Below are positions 7,499 through 15,942 of a stretch of 42,148 nucleotides of DNA, in pieces. The notes below the pieces were generated by a model. It was not told the DNA's origin. It did no database searches and saw nothing but the letters and a program-made list of their open reading frames with translations. A program made the position numbers and the translations under genes. The DNA comes from Ignavibacteria bacterium (GTDB taxonomy: Bacteria; Bacteroidota; Ignavibacteria; Ignavibacteriales; Ignavibacteriaceae): contig JAJTBZ010000052.1 of the NCBI GenBank assembly GCA_021286645.1, positions 1 through 42,148 on the forward strand, read 5' to 3'. The first letter of the stretch is position 1. Every line of letters begins with the position of its first letter.

Positions 7499-8647
7499 TT
7501 ATTTAATTATCTTAAATTCTACTCTTCTGTTTAATGCTCTACCGTCAGATGTTTTATCATCAGCAACCGGCTTCTTATCGCCAAATGCTGCAAGAGTCAA
7601 ACGGCTGGCATCAACACCTTTAGCTACCAGGTAGCTCTTAACTCTTTCAGCACGCTGCTGAGAAAGTTTCTGGTTTTTCTTTTCGGTGCCTTTTGCATCG
7701 GCATAACCCTGAACTTCAACTTTAACACTCGGATTAGCTAACAAAGTAGCTGCTGCCTGTGAAAGAATTGCATAGTTTTCCGGACGAATTTTCGGGCTAT
7801 TGTTATCGAAGTTGATACCAACTAAAACGATTTCGCCAGCTTCTTTTTTCTCTGCAACAACAGGCTGAATTTTAGCGAGTTTATCATCAATCATACGTTC
7901 AATTTTTGCATAATCGATATCAGCAGGGATATGTTTCGGCTGAGCATCGTCAATCATTTTCTTAATTTTATCATAATCTACGTTTGAACCACTGCTATAG
8001 TAGTTTGTTGTAGCACCGGTTGGCAAATCACAGTATTTTGTTCTTTCGCCACGGTTGAAATAATACATAACACCAAGTTCCATTGTGGTATATGAATCTA
8101 ATGTACCACCAAACAAACCGCCCTGTGCTCCATAAACACCATCAAATTTATCGGTAGAAATGGTATTATGGTTAAATTCAGCACGTAATAACCATTCGGG
8201 AGCGAGATCGAATAAAGCGCCGCCAATAAAGGTAATGCCTAATTCGCCAACGACCCATTTGTTATTAATATCTTTCGCGCCATCAACCTGATAGTTAACA
8301 GCAGAAACGCCTGTACCAAAATACATTTTAACAGCTGAGCAAGGTGTAAATTTATAGAGGTAATCTACATGTAATCCAATTGCTGTTGTCTTGGGCTGTA
8401 AACCGGTTACAGGATCCTGGCGACAGGTGAATTTAAGAAAGTCAGCTTTTAACCGTAATGAATTTACTTCATCAAAATCTCTCTGGTATAATAAATGGCC
8501 GCCAAAGTTCCAGTATTCAGAATAAACATCACCGAATAAACGGGGTGATGAAATACCAAAACCAATTGCAGAACCGTCTTTATAGCTAACTTGCGCGAAC
8601 ATTGGCGCAGTTAAAAGTAAAGCGAAAAGTACCCAACGCATTTTCAA
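7499..8647 (-). CDS. OmpA-family protein: outer-membrane barrel plus peptidoglycan-binding domain
   Basis: The signal peptide is MKMRWVLFALLLTAPMFAQ. Residues ~20-205 form an eight-strand-like barrel with many aromatic strands. A linker (~215-265) contains two similar copies, VDYDKIKKMIDDAQ and IDYAKIERMIDDKL. Residues ~275-382 are an OmpA C-terminal domain, recognisable by VGINFDNNSPKIRPENYAIL, VEVQGYADAKGTEKKNQKLS and RALNRRVEFKI; the Asp and Arg that bind diaminopimelate in this family are in NQKLSQQRAERV and GRALNRRVEF. It should tie the outer membrane to the cell wall. The first codon is a TTG at 8647 with AAGGA seven bases upstream; an ATG at 8641 is the alternative. It stands alone with its own terminator. 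Confidence 0.92.
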   Translation of the reverse strand: MKMRWVLFALLLTAPMFAQVSYKDGSAIGFGISSPRLFGDVYSEYWNFGGHLLYQRDFDEVNSLRLKADFLKFTCRQDPVTGLQPKTTAIGLHVDYLYKFTPCSAVKMYFGTGVSAVNYQVDGAKDINNKWVVGELGITFIGGALFDLAPEWLLRAEFNHNTISTDKFDGVYGAQGGLFGGTLDSYTTMELGVMYYFNRGERTKYCDLPTGATTNYYSSGSNVDYDKIKKMIDDAQPKHIPADIDYAKIERMIDDKLAKIQPVVAEKKEAGEIVLVGINFDNNSPKIRPENYAILSQAAATLLANPSVKVEVQGYADAKGTEKKNQKLSQQRAERVKSYLVAKGVDASRLTLAAFGDKKPVADDKTSDGRALNRRVEFKIIK

Positions 8648-8775
8648 AGTTGTATCCTTTCTATATGTACGAGAATGTTATTTTTCTGTTAATATCAATC
8701 TTTTTTTGCGTAACGTGTAAGATAAAGAATAGCTATGTGAATTCATACAAAAAATATTAATCTAACCATTTTTTG

Positions 8776-9345
8776 TTACTTAACGATACGTACTAAGCGC
8801 AACAACTGGGAGGTGAAATCGCATCCTTCCTGTTTTGCAGCTTCTAAATTAATTAGGATTTCCGGGCTATCCCCTTTTACTCCAATTCCAACAGCTAAAC
8901 CTTCATGAACAAACTTTTCCACCCCCGTGAATGTCATAATTTTTCTATCCCGGGCAACCGAGATAAGTTTACCTAAATCAAATGCTCTCAGGGGAAGAAT
9001 ATATAAAACTTTAATATCATTTCTAAGAACAAAGGAATTTAAATCAAAGTTCTCTGAAAGATCATAAAATATAAAATTAACTTCACTACCAAAAACCATT
9101 AAATTAGCGTTTTTGTCCCGAAACTCCTGCAAACGCGTTGCGGCATTGTTTGAGGTTCGAAAATGCGATTGAAAAACTATGCCTATATTAAATTTCGACT
9201 GGATTTTTTCTGGCATATTCCTTTCAAACATCAGGATTTTCATCAACAATGGCACCTGATCGGCTACCGTGGTAGTCATTTGCTGCGGGTAGACCGGTAA
9301 GCCAACTCCAATTACAAACGCGATTACAAGTATTATTCGTCTCAT
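8776..9345 (-). CDS. YfiR-family (DUF4154) periplasmic protein
   Basis: The ATG at 9345 gives MRRIILVIAFVIGVGLPVYPQ, a clear signal peptide; a longer frame upstream overlaps the TonB receptor gene and would place the signal inside the protein. The 189-residue product matches the DUF4154/YfiR pattern: a start like VADQVPLLMKILMFERNMP, a central VLYILPLRAFDLGKLISVARDRKIMTF, and the tail segment GDSPEILINLEAAKQEGCDF near SQLLRLVRIV. In Pseudomonas, YfiR is a periplasmic repressor of the membrane diguanylate cyclase YfiN. Here no cyclase is adjacent; the gene instead begins 10 bases after the stop of a TonB receptor, so it is likely translated from the same transcript. The partner kinase or cyclase is not visible. 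Confidence 0.8.
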   Translation of the reverse strand: MRRIILVIAFVIGVGLPVYPQQMTTTVADQVPLLMKILMFERNMPEKIQSKFNIGIVFQSHFRTSNNAATRLQEFRDKNANLMVFGSEVNFIFYDLSENFDLNSFVLRNDIKVLYILPLRAFDLGKLISVARDRKIMTFTGVEKFVHEGLAVGIGVKGDSPEILINLEAAKQEGCDFTSQLLRLVRIVK

Positions 9346-9355
9346 CGCGTACTCA

Positions 9356-11362
9356 TCAGGGCAGATTATACTGCAAATGTAGCTGAAATTCCCTGCCATC
9401 CTGCGGAATTACATTCAAAGGATTTACCGTATTTCCGGCAGGGTAGCTATATTTTTCATTAAAAATATTCGTTACCCGAAATAGCATGCTCAGGCCAATT
9501 TCTGAAAATATACCCCGAACTGCAAACATGCCTAAAGAAATAGAATTCAGATCTTTTCCGTTCAGTAAGGTACGGGAATCTTCAAAATGGTGCGAATAAC
9601 AAACGCTAAACCGGTGCGAAAACAAATACGCTATGGTAATATTCCCAAAATGTCCCGGGATATTTACGTTATCAATAACAGAATTATCATTTTGATGAAT
9701 GTATTGGCGTGTATAGTTTATGCCAAATTTGAAGTGCGCCAACGGGGCAGTTGCCAATTCGAACTCTGCTCCATCAACCGCATAGGATGCAAGATTCTCC
9801 TGTGAAACATCAAAATCGGGCATATAATAGTTAATCACATCCGAAATATTGTTCCGGAAAGCTGTTGCGGTAATAAAAAATAACTCATTCAGGTCGTATT
9901 CGGCAACTAATTCAAATGATTTGATCTTCTCAGTCTGTAGATTACTTGGCTGTGAAAAAAACGAAACAGAATCAGTTACAAAATAACTATTTTCATATAT
10001 CGTTGGAGAGCGGAAACCGGTAGAGTACAAGGCTTTTGCAGTAAGGGGCATCCAGGGTTTATAAATCAATCCGGCCCGGGGTGAAACAATAGCAGAAAGA
10101 TTAGTAATTTTATCGAGTCTTGCACCTATTGTAGTTGAAAATGATGGCCATATTTGGTAATCATTTTGTATATATGCTGCAAACGAACTACTTTTTTGGT
10201 CAATTTCACGCAATGTCGAATTTTCTGATTTCATTGTGAATAATTGAGTGATGTCTGCTTTTATTTCGGTACCGGCGGTTATAACACAACCATCGGTAAC
10301 TGAATAATTACACCTCAATTCACACCCTACCCAATCGACACTGTTCTTATCTGAATAGTTGGTTACCGTGGAACTCCAATCTTTCCGGGGGTAATTACGC
10401 TCAAAACGGTAAGAATCGAAATATCCTCTGATGGAAACATCCGTAGCTTCATTTAAGGATTTATCATAATGGATATCAACAAAGCCACGGTAATCGGTAT
10501 TCGATTCGTGGGTATCACCCATTTTCTTTTTAAATTTTACCGTAGGAAGATTTTTATCGCGATAATTAAAGCCTGCCTGAACGAATAACTCCGAATACTG
10601 CCAGTTACCGTAAACACTAAATGCCTGTTCTTTATCAGCCTCGGAAATAGTTTCGGGATTCTTTTTGTTTTTTTCAGGCACCGAAAACGTGTAATCACTG
10701 CCCGCGGCTTCCATAAAACGTGCCGAAAGTGTATACTCACTATTGGCTGCCAGTACACCGCTATGTAGCAAACTAACCGAAACCCTTTTATCAGTTCCCA
10801 GACCAAGATCGGTATTCAATTTACCGATACTTTCGGCGGAACGGGTTATAACATTAATTACAGCAAACACAGCGTTATTTCCATAAATAACCTCACCGGG
10901 GCCGCGAACAATTTCAACCCTTTCTACATCCTGAATATCAACTGCACAATCGTAACCGAACCCGCCCGAACCATGAACGGATTCATTGTAAGTATGCCCG
11001 TTAATTAACAGTAATATCCGGTTATTCTGGTCACCGATTCTATTATACCCACGCACACCGATATAATAAGTGTATTCGTCAAAATTCAGATAAAAGCTTC
11101 TGATGTTCTGTAACAGTTCGGAAAGGTTTGCCGAACCAAGCAACAGAATATCTTCCCGCGAGATCACCGTAATAGATGAGGGTATTTCACTGATATGCTG
11201 AAAATTATGTGATGTATTTTTAACAGGATTGTGGAGTAGTTGTTCAAGTGGTAATGTAGATGTGCTGTCGCTTACCTGTGCATATACAGATCCGTATATG
11301 ACAAAAGTGAAAGCCAACAACAGTACAAACGAGCTATTACATGTTCGTTCAATCTTCTTCAA
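9356..11362 (-). CDS. TonB-dependent outer-membrane receptor
   Basis: The TTG at 11362 is preceded by AAAGGGA and gives a signal peptide MKKIERTCNSSFVLLLAFTF ending near VYAQ; a TTG eleven codons earlier is also in frame. After a short lead (LEQLLHNPVK) comes the plug domain: SEIPSSITVISREDILLLGS, GVRGYNRIGDQNNRILLLIN, and VERVEIVRGPGEVIYGNNAV. The remaining ~450 residues alternate as barrel strands. At about 670 residues it is a compact receptor. The plug resembles the group of receptors commonly encoded with YfiR and histidine-kinase genes rather than SusC types, as no carboxypeptidase-like N-terminal extension or SusD partner is present. It lies between a receiver-only protein and YfiR on one transcript. 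The substrate is unknown. Confidence 0.9.
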   Translation of the reverse strand: MKKIERTCNSSFVLLLAFTFVIYGSVYAQVSDSTSTLPLEQLLHNPVKNTSHNFQHISEIPSSITVISREDILLLGSANLSELLQNIRSFYLNFDEYTYYIGVRGYNRIGDQNNRILLLINGHTYNESVHGSGGFGYDCAVDIQDVERVEIVRGPGEVIYGNNAVFAVINVITRSAESIGKLNTDLGLGTDKRVSVSLLHSGVLAANSEYTLSARFMEAAGSDYTFSVPEKNKKNPETISEADKEQAFSVYGNWQYSELFVQAGFNYRDKNLPTVKFKKKMGDTHESNTDYRGFVDIHYDKSLNEATDVSIRGYFDSYRFERNYPRKDWSSTVTNYSDKNSVDWVGCELRCNYSVTDGCVITAGTEIKADITQLFTMKSENSTLREIDQKSSSFAAYIQNDYQIWPSFSTTIGARLDKITNLSAIVSPRAGLIYKPWMPLTAKALYSTGFRSPTIYENSYFVTDSVSFFSQPSNLQTEKIKSFELVAEYDLNELFFITATAFRNNISDVINYYMPDFDVSQENLASYAVDGAEFELATAPLAHFKFGINYTRQYIHQNDNSVIDNVNIPGHFGNITIAYLFSHRFSVCYSHHFEDSRTLLNGKDLNSISLGMFAVRGIFSEIGLSMLFRVTNIFNEKYSYPAGNTVNPLNVIPQDGREFQLHLQYNLP

Positions 11363-11395
11363 AGCGTCCCTTTGTATATTGTTGGCTTTTACCAA

Positions 11396-11806
11396 TTACA
11401 TAATTTTATATTCTTCAAAAACCTTATGCAGCAATTCAAGGATCTCCTGCTTGGTAAATGGTTTTGAGATATAATGCGTACACCCGGCATTAAGGAAAAT
11501 TTCCCTGTCACCCACCATAGCATACGCTGTTACCGCTATAATCGGAATGGATTCATATCCCTGAATCTGGCGTATCTGTTTCGTGGCTTCCATGCCATTC
11601 ATCCCGAGGCCAAGATTAATATCCATCAAAATAAGGTCGTATTGTTTTGATTTCGCCATCTCAATGGAGCTTGGGCCATCGATAGCGCTATCGACACTGC
11701 AAATGTTTTTGATAAAGTATGTAATTACATCCCTGTTTTCAGGGTTATCTTCAACCAATAGTACATTTGCGAGTTTGCCTGATGGTTTACCGGGAGTCTG
11801 TGTCAT
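11396..11806 (-). CDS. Stand-alone response-regulator receiver domain (CheY-like)
   Basis: A 136-residue single-domain protein. It carries the acidic pair in VLLVEDNPEN, the phospho-acceptor Asp in DLILMDINLGLGMNGMEA, the Thr in IIAVTAYA, and the Lys in HYISKPF, so it should be phosphorylated. No output domain follows. The sequence is closest in style to receivers attached to hybrid kinases. It is the first gene of a minus-strand cluster that continues almost without gap into the TonB receptor and YfiR genes. A kinase is not encoded beside it; possible donors include the hybrid kinases at 31399 and 35649, but that is inference. Confidence 0.9.
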   Translation of the reverse strand: MTQTPGKPSGKLANVLLVEDNPENRDVITYFIKNICSVDSAIDGPSSIEMAKSKQYDLILMDINLGLGMNGMEATKQIRQIQGYESIPIIAVTAYAMVGDREIFLNAGCTHYISKPFTKQEILELLHKVFEEYKIM

Positions 11807-11941
11807 ACTAATTCTTCTGTTACTGCTAAGTTATGAAGTATTTAATTTACAAAACCTGATTCATTCAGCTCTGCTCAAAACGGTCCCACATTTCATAATG
11901 CAATTATAACGTATTTCAAACAAAATGTGAAGTAAATATTT

Positions 11942-14278
11942 TCATCGTAAAATAATCATTTTCCGGCTCTGCCGGAATTTGCCTGCTTCTAAAATATAAA
12001 AATATATCCCACTTGTCAAATTTTCTGACTCAAACTTAATTTTATATGTGCCCGCTTCCTGAATACCATGCATAATATCCCGGACTCTTTGACCGGTAAT
12101 AGAATATACTGTCAGGTTAACTGAGGATCTTTCAGGCAAAGAATATTCAATAAAACATGATGGATTGAACGGGTTAGGGTAATTCTGACCAAGTGCATAT
12201 TTTTTTACCGGTATTGCTGCTATATGCGAATAACCGCCAACAGTAAATGAGCCATCCCGATCTACAACAATCAACCGGTAATCGTAGTTTTCGTTCAGGG
12301 CACTCACATCGGTATAGTTGTACTGACGGGCAACAGCAGAGTATCCGGCCGCCGGCAGGCTGCTGATTTTACTCCATTGAGTCGAATTGGCATTTTTTCG
12401 CTCTATATCGAAATGCGATGTATTAACTTCTGACTTCGTTTCCCATGAAAGATATGGCTGCCCGGAGCGGATAGTGGCAGAAAAACATGACATTTCCACG
12501 GGAAGTGCACCCGAAGAAACATAGTACATATCATCAATATAGAGAGTCCAGTCAGCTGATCCATTTGGAGCGTAAAGCATAATTGCGTCCAATGTAACGG
12601 TGGGCCCATTTACTATGCCATTTCCCCCCGTACCCGGGAAACCAGACCATCCGCTGCCCTTCATATTAAATTCATAATAGTGCCAATTACCGTCATTGGT
12701 AATAGTTATCTTCGGTGACAGTTCCGAAGTTCCATTATCATCAACCAATACTGCAGCCTGGGAACCGGTTGGAGCCGTACTTGTCTTCAACCAAAACCCA
12801 TAATAACCATCGCAATTAACTGCCAAATTACCTGAAGGGCTTCCCCCACCGGAAAGGAAGCGCACCGTCCAGCTGCTTGTTGAAGATGTATTATCCTTTA
12901 ACACCAATTTCATACAGGCCAAACCATTCTTTGCCTGAGTAATATCTCTTTCTGCGGTTGAAGCAGTCGAAATGCCAACTGTTGAACCGCTATAGGTCGG
13001 GGCATTAGCAAATCGGCCCTCAGAAGATTCAAAATCGTCCAACACCGTATAGTTGCCGGGCATGGAAGATGCAAATGAATTTTTTAATGCTCCCCACAAC
13101 TCGGTATTTGCTCCATCATAACTGAGCGCCCACATACCGGTACCTGCAATACCTTTGGCTTTTACCGTGTCGTACTTCATCGCCAGGCTCAGTGAATCTT
13201 CGTACCATACCTGATGCCATTTACTGGAAACATCCTGGTATCGATACCATGGTTCATGATACACTGCATCAAAAAATTTATCACCTGAAACAAGTGTGGC
13301 AGCCTTCGTTTTTGCATTTGCATACGTAACACTGGAGGCCGAGGCAGTAGTTGCAGCCATATATACCGAACTGACTACCGGCCAATCATAGCCATAATAA
13401 GGAAAGCCGGCTATTAATTTTGCAGCTGTGGCACCTGCATTGGTGAAAGTATTTATTGAACGCGATACATGATAGGTCGATGTACCTGTAGTAAGGGGGG
13501 CAACCGGACCGGCATTCGCGCTGCCGCGGTAATAGTAATCGTAAGCCATTATAAAGTAATACGATACAACTGAATTAACCGTTGAAAAAAACGTACTCGA
13601 AAAAATTCCGCTCCAGTCAACAGCCGGTAAACATACAACCAATTCCTTACCGTGTGCGGATAAGGAATCGCCCAATTGCTTTATAAAGCCTCTAAAATCT
13701 GTAGAATTGGATGACGACATCGATTCAAAATCAATCGCCGCGCCATCGGCACTCCGTGTCGATAGTTGCGTTAAAATATTCTTAATCAGGTTAGTCTTGT
13801 TGGTGCTACTGCTTAATACCCGCGAGTGATTAGCAAACATTACCACGGCAAGATGAACCTTTACGCCACTATTCTTTGCATAGGTTATTGATTGAGAAGT
13901 AGCCCAGGAATTTGTTGTCATAAATCCACCGGTAGTAGCAGACGAAGTGTCTACATCGGCCGAAAAATATGCCATGTGGGTAAGTAAACTGAAGTAATAC
14001 CCGGACGCGGTGGCATCGCTCACCCAATATGGATGGAAACCGTACACCACTTTAGACATGGATGCAGGCGCATTATAGGTAGGTATATTTTTCTGCAAGC
14101 CTTCCCCTATTCCTACCAGCTCGGGGTGTGCTTTGTAATACTCCCAGTCCTGCTGATGCGGCGATTTTTGTGCAATCAACTTTGCCGGGGTTATAGATAA
14201 AACTAAAAAAATAAAAAGAACGACAATCGAAGAACAATCGAAACTTTTATTAGTGTAACCGTTTATTTTATAAGTCAT
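11942..14278 (-). CDS. Secreted GH18-family glycosidase-like protein with T9SS C-terminal sorting domain
   Basis: The 778-residue product has an N-terminal signal/anchor (IVVLFIFLVLSITPAKLIAQ). Residues ~75-400 form a GH18 barrel: VVYGFHPYWVSD, LLTHMAYFSADVD, the catalytic strand DGAAIDFE (178-185), YYFIMAYDYYYRG, IAGFPYYGYDW, and GTGMWALSYDG. Glu185, the expected acid, and Asp183 are present, but the Asp two residues before Asp183 in the DxxDxDxE signature is Ala. Residues ~405-590 resemble a carbohydrate-binding jelly roll (VLDDFESSEGRF and later TLYIDDMYYVSSG). The end contains NYPNPFNPSCFIEYSLPE and GIYFYILEAGKFRQSRKMII, the type A T9SS sorting domain. It should be exported and released or anchored at the surface; the true substrate, chitin or another glycan, is not known. 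Confidence 0.88.
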   Translation of the reverse strand: MTYKINGYTNKSFDCSSIVVLFIFLVLSITPAKLIAQKSPHQQDWEYYKAHPELVGIGEGLQKNIPTYNAPASMSKVVYGFHPYWVSDATASGYYFSLLTHMAYFSADVDTSSATTGGFMTTNSWATSQSITYAKNSGVKVHLAVVMFANHSRVLSSSTNKTNLIKNILTQLSTRSADGAAIDFESMSSSNSTDFRGFIKQLGDSLSAHGKELVVCLPAVDWSGIFSSTFFSTVNSVVSYYFIMAYDYYYRGSANAGPVAPLTTGTSTYHVSRSINTFTNAGATAAKLIAGFPYYGYDWPVVSSVYMAATTASASSVTYANAKTKAATLVSGDKFFDAVYHEPWYRYQDVSSKWHQVWYEDSLSLAMKYDTVKAKGIAGTGMWALSYDGANTELWGALKNSFASSMPGNYTVLDDFESSEGRFANAPTYSGSTVGISTASTAERDITQAKNGLACMKLVLKDNTSSTSSWTVRFLSGGGSPSGNLAVNCDGYYGFWLKTSTAPTGSQAAVLVDDNGTSELSPKITITNDGNWHYYEFNMKGSGWSGFPGTGGNGIVNGPTVTLDAIMLYAPNGSADWTLYIDDMYYVSSGALPVEMSCFSATIRSGQPYLSWETKSEVNTSHFDIERKNANSTQWSKISSLPAAGYSAVARQYNYTDVSALNENYDYRLIVVDRDGSFTVGGYSHIAAIPVKKYALGQNYPNPFNPSCFIEYSLPERSSVNLTVYSITGQRVRDIMHGIQEAGTYKIKFESENLTSGIYFYILEAGKFRQSRKMIILR

Positions 14279-14487
14279 TTATTCCGTTTTAGATAATCAA
14301 ATATAAATGCCTTTATAATTTAATAATTTTCGGAAATTAATCAAGACCCAAATTCGAAATGAAACAGCGTTACAAGTATCACCACACAAAAATCACACGC
14401 GGTAATTTACTGCCGGGTGTAAGTTAACACCGAAAGTTATATTTTCACCAATAATATAAACTTCTGTTGAAACCTCTTTATCTGTTG

Positions 14488-15051
14488 CTATTTCTTTATC
14501 TTCCAGGCGGGGTTCAATGTAACTATCTTATGGTAAACGGGACAAAGTTGTGTATGCGCACCCGGCAGATATCCCGAGCTCATTAAAAACTCATTTACGA
14601 TTTCTCCACCGGTGAACTTAAAATGCTTTTTAAATAGCTTTACCCAATCTTCTTTTGATTTACAACCGCGGGTATCCAGCCAGTTTTTAAGTGATCCGAA
14701 CTCCGACTGCAACCGTAAAACCTCCCCGGCGTTATTAATGGTGGCAAAAATTTTCAATCTATTACGAACGATTCCCGGATTGGCAAGTAGTCTTTGTACA
14801 TCGTCATCCGAATATCCGGCAATCTTCGAAATAGAATAATTATCAAAAGCCTCCCTGAAATGCTGTTCTTTGCGTAAAATGATGGTCCAGCTCAAACCGG
14901 CCTGAAATATCTCAAGAAGCAGCCTGCCAAACAATTCATTGTCATCATGTATCGGGAAACCATAAAGCTCATCATGATATGCCTTATGCAGGGCGTGATC
15001 TGAACCGGAACCATTTAATACATAATCACAATAGCTAAGCGGAGCATCCAT
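14488..15051 (-). CDS. tag: DNA-3-methyladenine glycosylase I (Tag)
   Basis: Tag removes 3-methyladenine from alkylated DNA. At 187 residues it has normal length. The zinc ligands known from E. coli Tag are conserved: Cys8 and His26 at the N-terminus (CDYV... and KAYHDELYG), His166 and Cys170 at the C-terminus (GAHTQLC). Glu47 in LLLEIFQAGLSW, the residue that contacts the base, is present with its conserved QAGLSW surroundings. The KHFKFTGGEIVNEFLMSSG segment also fits. The start has AAGGA before the ATG. It is a single minus-strand gene with no visible adaptive-response partner next to it. Confidence 0.95.
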   Translation of the reverse strand: MDAPLSYCDYVLNGSGSDHALHKAYHDELYGFPIHDDNELFGRLLLEIFQAGLSWTIILRKEQHFREAFDNYSISKIAGYSDDDVQRLLANPGIVRNRLKIFATINNAGEVLRLQSEFGSLKNWLDTRGCKSKEDWVKLFKKHFKFTGGEIVNEFLMSSGYLPGAHTQLCPVYHKIVTLNPAWKIKK

Positions 15052-15197
15052 TTCAATCCTTACAATTTATCTATGTTTTACTTACAATATACATATTTGC
15101 ATTAATAACCGGTATTCCTACAAATGAGTGACTCCATACCAAACTTTCCCACTTTTAATTTATTTCTTATCTTAAATAACAAAAAAATTAAGGTATA

Positions 15198-15767
15198 GTG
15201 AAAAGTCAGTTTTTATCAGTCGGCGGAGTTCTAATTAATAGAGAGCTTAGTACTATCAAATTCACCTGCGATCTTACCAAATGCAAGGGGGCATGCTGCA
15301 CCCTGGAAAGTGAATTTGGCGCACCAATTCGTGAAGATGAAATTCCGCTTATGGAGAACTCCATTGATGCGGCAAAAAAATACTTGCCTGCCGAGCACAG
15401 GGAAGAATTAGAAAAAAATGGCTTTTATGAAGTAAAGAATGGCGATTATTTAACCAGGAGCTTAAATAATAAAGCCTGCCTTCTGGTATATTATGACGAT
15501 GGTATTGCCAAATGTGCCCTGGAAAAAGCTTTTTTTAACGGTGAATCATCTTTTAGGAAACCTGTATCCTGTCATTTATTTCCTATCCGTATATCGGATT
15601 TCGGCGGCGATATTTTACGGTATGAAACCTTTTCTGAATGCGCTCCGGCCTTAGAACTGGGTAAAAAAACCGGAACATCCATAGTCAGGTTTTGCCATGA
15701 ATCACTTACCCGGAACTACGGGAAGGAATGGTATAACGAATTAACACGAGCCGCGGAAGAAGAATAA
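15198..15767 (+). CDS. DUF3109 family cysteine-rich protein
   Basis: A 189-residue cytoplasmic protein starting at GTG, four bases after AAGG. The Cys pattern identifies DUF3109: CDLTKCKGACCTLE near the N-terminus, CLLVYYDDGIAKCALEKAF in the middle, KPVSCHLFPIRI, and FSECAPALELG. These Cys residues probably bind a metal, as in the related YkgJ-type proteins, but the biochemical function of DUF3109 is not known. It is followed by rpoN on the same strand after 175 bases in which I see no obvious terminator. There is no signal peptide. Confidence 0.85.
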   Translation: MKSQFLSVGGVLINRELSTIKFTCDLTKCKGACCTLESEFGAPIREDEIPLMENSIDAAKKYLPAEHREELEKNGFYEVKNGDYLTRSLNNKACLLVYYDDGIAKCALEKAFFNGESSFRKPVSCHLFPIRISDFGGDILRYETFSECAPALELGKKTGTSIVRFCHESLTRNYGKEWYNELTRAAEEE

Positions 15768-15942
15768 TTCCACTCTCAATTATTCGAATTCAGGGCTCAA
15801 AGTTAAATTATTTTACCAGAGCAGATTATCACAGGGCAATAACAACAGTTTTTTTTCTTTAAAAACATCAGTAAATTATACAAAAGTTTTCGAAATAAGT
15901 ATTTATTAGGATCTAATCAGTTATTTGTAATTCAGGATCAGC

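Noticed and set aside
8648-8775. TAnnTTTG promoter for the OmpA gene
   Set aside because: T-rich stretches resemble it but none matches with correct spacing.
9346-9399. Longer start for the YfiR gene
   Set aside because: It overlaps the TonB receptor gene and would push the signal peptide away from the N-terminus.
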